Source: JAEXNA01 sp050486105 (lineage in GTDB: Bacteria > Vulcanimicrobiota > Xenobia > Xenobiales > JADMJV01). From it: 8,788 bases of DNA. Below are positions 1-6,800 of the stretch, in pieces. The DNA lies in assembly GCA_050486105.1 (NCBI GenBank), contig JBJHCR010000275.1, positions 1 through 8,788 on the forward strand, written 5' to 3'. The translations under genes and the position numbers were made by a program. Position 1 is the stretch's first letter. Every line of letters starts with the position of its first letter. The notes beneath the pieces were generated by a model, which had not been told where the DNA came from, did not search any database, and saw only the letters and a program-made list of their open reading frames with translations.

Positions 1-903
1 TTGTCTCGGGAAGCTCGCGGTTCTGCTCCTGACAGCCCGTCCCCGGTAAACTTTGGCGCTTGGGACAATCCGTCTGCTGCAGAAGCCCAAACGGTTGGAG
101 AAGCTCCAAATTTAGGTGAGAACACCCTGCGTCGTGGAGGCAGAGGCGAGGAAGTTAAGGCTTTGCAAAACCTCCTCAACGAAAAGCTTGGATTGAATCT
201 CGATGTCGATGGAGTCTTTGGCGGCAAGACCCTGGACGCTGTCCGCCAGTTTCAAGAATCTCAAAATCTCAAAGTTGACGGACTGGTTGGAAAAGACACA
301 AAAGGAGCCCTCCTTGAAAACCCGAGTTCCAGCCCCCGTGAGGCGACCTCGCCAGCCAACCCGGTAGCCAACCCTCAGCAACCCGATCAAGGTCATGAAA
401 CCGACACTCCGGACACCCAGAGCCCTCAAACTGAGACTGCGGGCTCAAGTTCTGAGGCCACCGAGTCGGTCCCCGGAGTTTCCGACACCAGTTGGACTGA
501 AAATCTTCCACCTGGGCTGAGGCCACACGCCGAATCGTTCATCGAAGCTGGACGCAAGCACAACATCGATCCTCGGTTCCTGGCAGCAATCTCCATGCAA
601 GAGACCGGGGGAGGGCGTTCAAGCGCCATTCGCAATCGCAACAACGCCATGGGAATCATGGGGCGCGGTGGCCTCCGAAGCTTCTCTTCGGTAGGCCAGT
701 CGATCAACGCTCAAGCTCATTCGCTCACCCGGCCCGGGGGCTACTACCAAGGGAAACATACCATCTCGAGCATTGGCGGAACTTACGCCCCGATTGGAGC
801 AAAAAACGACCCCCGAGGACTCAACAGCCACTGGGTCCCCAATGTAAGCCGTTTTTTTCAACAGCTTGGCGGGGATCCAAGCGGAAGGGTCTCTGGATTC
901 TAA
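1..903 (+). CDS. Peptidoglycan-binding / glucosaminidase-type cell-wall hydrolase (probably 5'-partial)
   Basis: The product is likely an exported or periplasmic enzyme that binds and cleaves peptidoglycan. Residues about 43-105 form a PG_binding_1 domain, with the typical 'GxxVxxLQxxLN', 'VDGVFGxxT' and 'VRQFQ' pattern. A low-complexity Pro/Ser/Thr linker follows (about 106-168). Residues about 172-290 resemble glucosaminidase or lysozyme-like domains: 'HNIDPRFLAAISMQETGGG', then 'NRNNAMGIM', 'FSSVGQSI', 'TYAPIGAKNDP' and 'HWVPNVSRFF'. Glu201 in 'MQETG' is the best candidate catalytic acid. The first codon is a TTG at the window edge with no visible ribosome site, and no signal peptide is present. 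The true start, and any secretion signal, therefore probably lie upstream. The linker joining wall-binding and catalytic halves is usual for autolysins. A flagellar muramidase or a phage-derived lysin are alternatives. Confidence is good for the fold family and modest for exact bond specificity. Confidence 0.85.
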   Translation: MSREARGSAPDSPSPVNFGAWDNPSAAEAQTVGEAPNLGENTLRRGGRGEEVKALQNLLNEKLGLNLDVDGVFGGKTLDAVRQFQESQNLKVDGLVGKDTKGALLENPSSSPREATSPANPVANPQQPDQGHETDTPDTQSPQTETAGSSSEATESVPGVSDTSWTENLPPGLRPHAESFIEAGRKHNIDPRFLAAISMQETGGGRSSAIRNRNNAMGIMGRGGLRSFSSVGQSINAQAHSLTRPGGYYQGKHTISSIGGTYAPIGAKNDPRGLNSHWVPNVSRFFQQLGGDPSGRVSGF

Positions 904-925
904 AGCACTCTGAGGTCCCCCGAGT

Positions 926-943
926 CCAACGGCTTATGACTCC
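926..943 (-). repeat. Degenerate copy of the tRNA anticodon arm
   Basis: These 18 bases match 1033-1050, inside the neighbouring tRNA, at 17 of 18 positions, including 14 identical bases in a row (926-939 versus 1033-1046). The copied part covers the anticodon loop, its 3' stem and the start of the variable loop. Similarity fades quickly on both sides, so no complete tRNA can be folded here. It looks like a decayed tRNA duplicate or a leftover attachment-site half, but neither is proven. It sits in the 904-973 gap downstream of the wall-hydrolase gene. I see nothing else convincing in that gap apart from a weak 5-bp inverted repeat (922-926 with 938-942). Confidence 0.5.
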
Positions 944-973
944 CGGCTATCGAATCTTCAGCACCCAAAACAC

Positions 974-999
974 AAAAAAGCCCGAGAATTCAGGCTTTT
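974..999 (-). terminator. Intrinsic terminator of the CAT-anticodon tRNA
   Basis: Read on the minus strand, the sequence just past the tRNA 3' end folds as AAAAGCCTG, a six-base loop AATTCT, then CGGGCTTTT. This is a nine-pair stem with one G-T wobble, running into six T residues (979-974). It starts within four bases of the encoded CCA, as expected for a monocistronic tRNA transcript. The stem is partly symmetric, with four T residues on the plus strand, so it may also stop transcripts arriving from the wall-hydrolase gene. Confidence 0.75.
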
Positions 1000-1002
1000 C
1001 CT

Positions 1003-1077
1003 TGGTGGCTGGGGCGAGAGTTGAACTCGCGACCAACGGCTTATGAGTCCGCTGCTCTACCACTGAGCTACCCAGCC
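1003..1077 (-). tRNA. tRNA with anticodon CAT, probably elongator tRNA-Met
   Basis: The minus strand folds into a full 75-nt cloverleaf. It has acceptor GGCTGGG/CCCAGCC, D stem GCTC/GAGC with a seven-base loop, anticodon stem GCGGA/GCCGT around loop CTCATAA, a five-base variable loop, T stem GCGAG/CTCGC around TTCAACT, discriminator A73 and an encoded CCA. The anticodon is CAT. This could be elongator Met or the lysidine-modified Ile2. The U4-A69 pair is that of E. coli elongator tRNA-Met, while E. coli tRNA-Ile2 carries C4-G69, so Met is favoured. It is not the initiator, because the anticodon stem lacks the three G-C pairs next to the loop and position 1-72 is a normal pair. One oddity is an A31-G39 mismatch closing the anticodon loop. 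The gene has its own promoter and terminator and is divergent from the arginine deiminase gene. Confidence 0.93.
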
Positions 1078-1090
1078 AAGCACAGGCATC

Positions 1091-1119
1091 AATATAGTTT
1101 CAGATCCGTCCGCTGTCAA
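1091..1119 (-). promoter_or_regulatory. Sigma70-type promoter for the tRNA
   Basis: On the minus strand a perfect -35 box TTGACA (1119-1114) is followed by exactly 17 bases and a -10 box TATATT (1096-1091), which matches five of six consensus bases. Transcription would begin around 1084-1085, roughly 7-8 bases before tRNA base 1 at 1077. This gives a short 5' leader to be trimmed by RNase P. The near-consensus strength fits a constitutive stable-RNA gene. Confidence 0.85.
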
Positions 1120-1170
1120 GAGAGTTCCGGCGCTTGCCAATTCTTTCAAAAAGGATCGAGCCTTCGCATC

Positions 1171-1179
1171 GGAAAGGGG
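1171..1179 (+). promoter_or_regulatory. Shine-Dalgarno that decides the arginine deiminase start
   Basis: GGAAAGGGG lies five bases before the ATG at 1185. The frame is open back to a TTG at 1134, but that codon has no purine-rich site before it, and the extra 17 residues do not belong to the family. The ATG at 1185 is therefore chosen. I could not find a convincing promoter for this gene in the 1120-1170 gap. Confidence 0.75.
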
Positions 1180-1184
1180 CTTCA

Positions 1185-2450
1185 ATGGACAGCAAGGTGC
1201 AATTTGACAGTCTCAACGTGACCTCCGAGATCGGTCGGCTGCGGGCGGTGATGACCCATCGACCTGGTCGAGAGATCGATCGAATGATCCCAGCGATGAT
1301 GAGCGATCACCTCTTCGAAGATATCCTATTTGGAGAGGCTGCCCGAAAAGAGCACGACCAGTTTCGAAAGATCCTCTCTTTTTGCGCGGACCAGGTCCTC
1401 GATATCCAAGATGTGTTGTCCGAAACCTTGGCCGACCAAAGCGTTCGGGAAAACTTCTTGAGTTCGCTTGCCTACCTCGAACAGCTGGATGCAGCCATCT
1501 TGGAGCGGCTCGCCAGCCTCTCAGCCAGCGAATTGAGCGACGCAGTGATCGGTGGACTCGAGCATCTCGACGGTAGCTTCGGGTGGGTGTTGGCCCCTCT
1601 GCCGAATCTCCTATTCGTTCGAGATCCCTTGGTGGTGGCCCAACAGAGCGCCATTTTGGGCTCTATGGCTCGCCAAGCAAGGCGACGAGAACCTCTAATC
1701 ATGAGCTTTGCCTACGCCTTTCACCCAAAATTTGGCCTTGCTCAAAAAGACGGCTTCCTTTTCGACGACCTAAGTAAGCCAAGCTATTTGAGGAGAAAGG
1801 TGCTTCCCGGCCTTGAAGGGGGAGATATCGCGGTCTTGAGCGATAAGCTGCTGGTCATCGGACGCTCCGAGCGAACCCGAGGAGTGGCGGTAGATCTGCT
1901 GGCCAATGCCCTCATCAGCAATTCGAGCATTGAAACTATCTTGATGGTCCTCCTCCCTGAAGAGCGAGCTCTCATGCATCTCGACACGGTCTTCTCACAG
2001 ATCAGCGAAGATGAGTGCCTGGTCTATCCACCACTCTTTCTGGGAGATGGACCCGAACTTTGCTCGGTAATCAAGAAAGATATCAGGCTTGGTCACGTTC
2101 GCTCTGAGCTCAAACCTTCGCTTCTCTCAGCCCTCAAGGATGAAGGCATCGACCTCAAACCCATCCTCTGCGGCGGAATTGACCCCGTCTGCCAGAAAAG
2201 AGAGCAATGGACCGATGGAGCCAATGCTGTTGCCCTCTCACCGGGAAACATCATTCTCTACGAGCGAAATCTGAGAACCGTGGAACAACTTGAAAAGAAT
2301 GGATATCAGGTCCTCGAAGCTGCTTCGTCGGAAATCGAGAGAAAGGACTTCAACCCAGGCAAGAAGACCGTCTTTCTCATAGGAGCACCGGAACTCTCGC
2401 GAGCGCGGGGCGGTCCCCATTGCATGACTATGCCCCTGGTCAGAGACTAG
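1185..2450 (+). CDS. arcA: Arginine deiminase
   Basis: The enzyme hydrolyses L-arginine to citrulline and ammonia in the cytoplasm, the first step of the arginine deiminase pathway. The 421-residue length is normal for the family (about 410). Family motifs appear in order: 'LRAVMTHRPGREIDRM' near the N-terminus, 'LFEDILFGEAARKEHDQF', 'PLPNLLFVRDP', 'EGGDIAVL', 'MHLDTVF', 'REQWTDGANAVAL' and the C-terminal 'RARGGPHCMTMPLVRD'. The expected catalytic set is intact: Asp147, Glu211, His265, Asp267 and nucleophile Cys413, with the gating Arg408 just before it. The helical insert typical of true arginine deiminases lies at about residues 60-125, which argues against a generic amidinotransferase. A strong ribosome site precedes the ATG. 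No ornithine carbamoyltransferase, carbamate kinase or arginine-ornithine antiporter gene is in the window, so its pathway partners are elsewhere or absent. The next gene starts 53 bases downstream on the same strand and could be co-transcribed. Confidence 0.95.
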   Translation: MDSKVQFDSLNVTSEIGRLRAVMTHRPGREIDRMIPAMMSDHLFEDILFGEAARKEHDQFRKILSFCADQVLDIQDVLSETLADQSVRENFLSSLAYLEQLDAAILERLASLSASELSDAVIGGLEHLDGSFGWVLAPLPNLLFVRDPLVVAQQSAILGSMARQARRREPLIMSFAYAFHPKFGLAQKDGFLFDDLSKPSYLRRKVLPGLEGGDIAVLSDKLLVIGRSERTRGVAVDLLANALISNSSIETILMVLLPEERALMHLDTVFSQISEDECLVYPPLFLGDGPELCSVIKKDIRLGHVRSELKPSLLSALKDEGIDLKPILCGGIDPVCQKREQWTDGANAVALSPGNIILYERNLRTVEQLEKNGYQVLEAASSEIERKDFNPGKKTVFLIGAPELSRARGGPHCMTMPLVRD

Positions 2451-2503
2451 AACCTAGAGGGCCAACAGGAAAGACCTCGATAGCTTGTCGAACCACTCAG
2501 CTT

Positions 2504-3886
2504 ATGGATGACCCTTCGTTATCCGGTTTCCTACTTTTTGCGGACGCTGCCCAGAACCTGAGTTCCGAAGCCTTTAGCCTTTCGATTCCAGCGTCTCTAA
2601 TGATCGTTGCCCTCCTTCTTTTAGTCAACGGCTATTTTGTGGCTTTAGAGTTCGCCTTAGTGGCACTCAGAAGAACTAGAGTCAATGAAATGGTCAGCCA
2701 AAATATTCGGGGAGCTCAATCTGTTCAACGAGGAAAAGACAGAGTCGATGACTTTGTCGCGGCAGCGCAGCTCGGCATCACAGTGGCCAGTTTGGCGCTC
2801 GGAATGGTGGCCGAAGGCACGGTTCTTCAAATCTTGAATCAGTGGTTCGATATCCAACTTTCCCACGAAACCGGAATGGGCTTTTTCATCAGCATCACAG
2901 TGGTCACCGTGCTCCACGTTGTGCTCGGAGAACAGGTCCCGAAAATGTTGGCCATCGACCGTCCAGGTCCGATAGCCCTCCTCACAGCCCCGCCCGCTGA
3001 GGTTTTTCTCAAGGTTTGCGGCCCTGCAATAAGTCTTCTCTCATGGATGACCTCCATAGTCCTGATCCCCTTTGGAGTCAACCGAAAAGGGGGACTCCAC
3101 GCGGGTGAAATCTACTCGGAAGAAGAGATTGAAGCCCTTCTGGTCAGTCGTCAAGATGCTGGACTAGCCGAAGCCGCTGAGAACGAAATGATCTCCAGAG
3201 TCTTTCTCCTCTTTGAACTGGTCGCAACACAAATCATGATTCCTCGGACGGAAATCGTATTTATATCAGCGTCGGCAACCATAAGGGAAGTCATGCAAAT
3301 CGCTTCGGAAGAGGGCCATGATCGTTATCCGGTCTACGGTGAAAACTCTGACGAAATTGTCGGTATTCTCCTCATGAAGGATCTGGTCTCCTATCTGGGT
3401 CGAAATCCCGACGGTCTGGAGCACGGGATCTCGGAACTTTGTCGGGAAGCACTCTTCGTTCCCGGGTCCCTACCCTGCGCCCAACTCCTCACTCAACTGA
3501 AAGAAAAGAGAACACGCCTAGCCATAGTTCTCGATGAGTATGGTGGGACCGCTGGGATGCTCACCTTGGGAGATGTGCTGGAAAGGATCGTGGGTGAAGT
3601 CGATGAGGAGGACGAAGAAATCGAGCCTCAGGATCTCATCCAGATAAATGATCGCACTTTCTCTCTCTCGGGATTGATGCTGACCGAGGACGTAGAAAAG
3701 GTCTTCAAGATCGAGATCGACGACGACCTCAACGACACCATCGGCGGAGTAGTCTTCTCTGCCCTGGGGCGGGCTCCAGCCATAGGGGATAGTATTGAGC
3801 TTAAGGACCTCAAGTTCCAGGTGGAAGCCCTGGACGGCCTTCGAATAGATCGCTTACTGGTCACCACTGAGCAAAAAATGCCCTAA
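2504..3886 (+). CDS. CNNM/CBS-domain membrane protein of the CorC-HlyC (hemolysin C-like) family
   Basis: This is an inner-membrane protein of the family linked to magnesium/cobalt efflux and often labelled hemolysin-like. Its exact substrate cannot be read from sequence. From the ATG at 2504 it has 460 residues. Residues about 27-195 form the CNNM (DUF21) membrane domain: TM1 with 'LVNGYFVALEFALVALRR', the 'QLGITVASLALGMV' segment, a helix ending 'GEQVPK', and a further helix near 165-190. Residues about 205-245 hold the acidic 'SEEEIEALL' to 'IMIPRTEI' connector. A CBS pair follows at about 245-365 ('DRYPVYGENSDEIVGILLMKDL' and 'LDEYGGTAGMLTLGDVLERIVGE'). The CorC_HlyC domain occupies about 375-455. 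The frame is open back to an ATG at 2420, which would overlap the arginine deiminase gene, but those residues are hydrophilic and unlike the family. No strong ribosome site marks 2504, and an ATG at 2600 would delete part of TM1. The stop overlaps that of the convergent giant gene. Confidence 0.9.
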   Translation: MDDPSLSGFLLFADAAQNLSSEAFSLSIPASLMIVALLLLVNGYFVALEFALVALRRTRVNEMVSQNIRGAQSVQRGKDRVDDFVAAAQLGITVASLALGMVAEGTVLQILNQWFDIQLSHETGMGFFISITVVTVLHVVLGEQVPKMLAIDRPGPIALLTAPPAEVFLKVCGPAISLLSWMTSIVLIPFGVNRKGGLHAGEIYSEEEIEALLVSRQDAGLAEAAENEMISRVFLLFELVATQIMIPRTEIVFISASATIREVMQIASEEGHDRYPVYGENSDEIVGILLMKDLVSYLGRNPDGLEHGISELCREALFVPGSLPCAQLLTQLKEKRTRLAIVLDEYGGTAGMLTLGDVLERIVGEVDEEDEEIEPQDLIQINDRTFSLSGLMLTEDVEKVFKIEIDDDLNDTIGGVVFSALGRAPAIGDSIELKDLKFQVEALDGLRIDRLLVTTEQKMP

Positions 3887-6800
3887 CCAAGGCGCAGCAA
3901 ATGACTTAATACTTGCCTGGACACGTTGGCCAAGGCTGGGATCTGAGGGGGGAGTGAACGCCAAGTGCTTACCATGAGCTTCAGTTCAGCCAGAAAATCT
4001 TCGTTTCCGGCTTGCTGCCCAGCCAACTCCCCCAGAAGACCAAAAGAGCCTCCTATGTAGTTGAGAACTGCTGGAGGTTTGCTTCGCTCGAGGGCCTGAC
4101 CCAATTCATTGAGGCAGTATACCAATCTTGGCAAAGAATTCTTCCCAAAGATTTGGATCTCGCGGTTGCAACTCACACAAGCCAGAGCTAGAAAATGAGC
4201 TCTTCTCGAGGTCACTCTATCATTGATCAGGCCTGCACTGGCAGCCAAGAGAAGATCGGTTAGCTTGACAAAGTCTTGTTGACCCTTGACATCATTGACT
4301 ACCGCCTCAACCAATTGCAATACAGCGTCAATCAGGTCGCCCAAGGCCATGAAATCTTCCTGATTGAGGAGTTCGACGACGGTCCTCAAACAGTCAACCA
4401 GGAAGTCCTTAGGCGCTGGCTGGCTCTCTCTAATCCTTTGGGAGATGAGCTGCACAGCCTTAGTCAGCACCTGACGAATAGCTGGATCAGTCTTATCTTG
4501 GGACATGGAAACTCTGAGAATCAACGCTTGCGCAAATTCAGAAGAGTATTGCTTTAGGTTCTGTTGCTCAACCAAGTTGGACAGCAACTGTATCGATTGA
4601 TCTACGGCCTGGGCTGCAGCTGGAAACTGCTGAAAGGACACCAGGAGTGTAGCCTTACTGAGTAAGCCTTTGGCCAACCTCCCCAACAGCTCCGGCTCGG
4701 TTTTCTGCTGCACAAGCTGCATCATCAATCCGATCGCACTCTCGAGATCTTGGAAGGCCTCCTGGGGTTGCTCTGCCGCCAAGCAGCACTCAGATCGAAG
4801 CTGTAGGGCCTTGGCCAGAACTTCGGCTGCTTGGACATCTCCCTGAGTCAACAACGCCTTCGCGACATTGGTGGCTTCAGTGAAATCGCCCAAGGCGTGC
4901 TGGGAATGGCCGGCCGACTTGAGCATGTCACCCCGCTCAAGATGCACTTGTGCAAGCTTGAGAGCGAGATCTGCTCTGCCCTTCTGGGTGACCAAGGCTC
5001 GATAGAGCCCGATTACGGTCTCATAGTCTGCATAGGCTTCATTGAAGAGACCCTGATCTCGGTACACGCGCGAGCGCTTTTCCAAAACTTTCGCCGACTC
5101 GAACTCAGCAACGACGTGGGGATCCGACTCTGCCACGCTGACCACGAGGCTCAACATCTTGTTGTATTCCTCGAGGACTCGATCGATCTTACCCAACTTT
5201 GCAGAGTGCTCAGCTCTAACCGTCAGGGCCTTCAGCAACTCACGGAACATCTCAAGACGACCCTCGGCAAGAGACTCCTGATAGTGATTGATAGCATCTT
5301 GTATGGATGATTCCGACTGGGAATAATCCTTGATGTGAAAGAAAATTTGTGAACGTAGGACCCACGTCCGTGCGAGCTCATCTTTCCATATGGCGCCTCC
5401 TGCCTTGGTCCGACTCGCGAGAAAATTCCTGATGGCTTCATCGCTGTCTGACAAGGCTGTGCTGGAATCCCCTAGGGCCAAGCAAGCCCGAGCCTTGAGC
5501 CGAAATAATTCCGCGCGGGGGACATCCAACGGTCCTTCTTGAGGTTGACCTTCCAGATAACGAAGGATGTCAAATCCACTCTTGATGGCTGCCAAGGCGT
5601 CGTTAGCTTGACCCTTGCTCAGGCAAACCTCTGAGTAGAGAGTGTAAGCTCGAAGCATCCGGCCAAGAACCGCAGCCATTCCCTTCTGAGAGAACAGGTG
5701 AGAAAAGATGTCGATGCTGCGCTTGATGCTCTCAAGTGAGGCCGTTTCCTCGGAACGCTTGCTTTGGACGCTGCCCAATCCCAAATAGGCTTCAGCGATG
5801 AGGCGTAGTCGGCTTTCCGTCTGTCCATGCTCGAGCAATTGAGTGAAAAGCGTCACAGCTTGACTGAAGCTCTCATGGGCCCCGGCCAGATCGTCCACCT
5901 TGAGAAGGGCCTCGCCTCGTACGGTCTGCACCCGGGCAAATTGCTCCCAGTTCTGAGCCGCATGATACTGCGTCAAGAGCCGCTGAGAGATCTCCAGGGT
6001 CTTTACGAAATCCTGTTGGTTCAGATAGGCTTGTAAGAGTCCATCGGAAATGGCCTGCCTAAATGGAGCCAAGGCGGCATCCTCAGGTCGAGCTTCAACC
6101 TCTTTCCAGGCCTGATTCAAGTCCGCAATCCCAGCCTCAGGTTTCCCCTCAGCCAAGTTTAAGTTCGCTCGCTCGGTCAAGCCTTGAAGATAGTGCTGCA
6201 GAGCTTCTAATCTGCCCTCGCTCAGGAGTTGCATCAAGAGCTCTATTGCCCGACTCAAATCTCGTCGAGAATCTTCACGTTGCCCACGCTGGCCCTCTAT
6301 CTGGGCCCGAGAGAGATAGTCTTGAGCCAACGCAAATCGCTGTTCTAAACGTCCTTCGTCGACCACCAAGTTCAGCAAGGTGATACTTTTCGAAACGTCG
6401 CGAGCTGCCCGTTCGACTTCCCCAGATTTCAAATAACAAGCCGACCGGCGTGAATGACTCGTGGCCAAGAGCGGTTGCAGGGTGTCGAGGCCTAACTCTT
6501 CCACTGCGTGAGTGGCAAGCTGTACGGCTCGACTGCTCTCTTGCAGAGCCCCATCAAGGTTTCCAAGGCCCAGTTCAGTTGCAGCGATCTCCAGATGCAA
6601 CTCGACCTGAGCCTTCTGATCATCTTGACTGGATTCGCCTTCGGAAGCACCCAAGAGGCTGGCTGCTCGTCTCAGGTCCTTGAGTGCTGCAGAGGTATCT
6701 CCTGTCTGATTCTTCAAAACTCCGCGATGAGCTAGAGCTGCCCCTAAACGGGGCTGGAGTTCGACTTTGCCACGGTCCTCAACCAAATCCACAAAAGATT

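Noticed and set aside
1134..1184. Upstream TTG start for arginine deiminase
   Set aside because: No ribosome site precedes it, and the extra residues are not part of the family. The ATG at 1185 has a strong site at ideal spacing.
1021..1221. 66-residue plus-strand open frame
   Set aside because: It starts inside the antisense of the tRNA, crosses the tRNA promoter and has no domain features.
2420..2503. Upstream ATG making the CorC-like gene overlap arginine deiminase by 31 bases
   Set aside because: The extra 28 residues are hydrophilic and read through the conserved deiminase C-terminus. The family starts close to the first membrane helix, so 2504 is preferred, though without a strong ribosome site.
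2451..2503. Possible regulatory element between arginine deiminase and the CorC-like gene
   Set aside because: An AGGAAAG at 2467-2473 resembles a ribosome site but is about 30 bases from the chosen ATG and serves no in-frame start codon. No hairpin or promoter stands out.
4831..5310. 159-residue open frame on the plus strand
   Set aside because: It lies wholly inside the giant gene on the opposite strand, has no ribosome site and shows no family features. It is an antisense shadow of a leucine- and alanine-rich repeat array. The same holds for the other plus-strand frames between 4276 and 8470.
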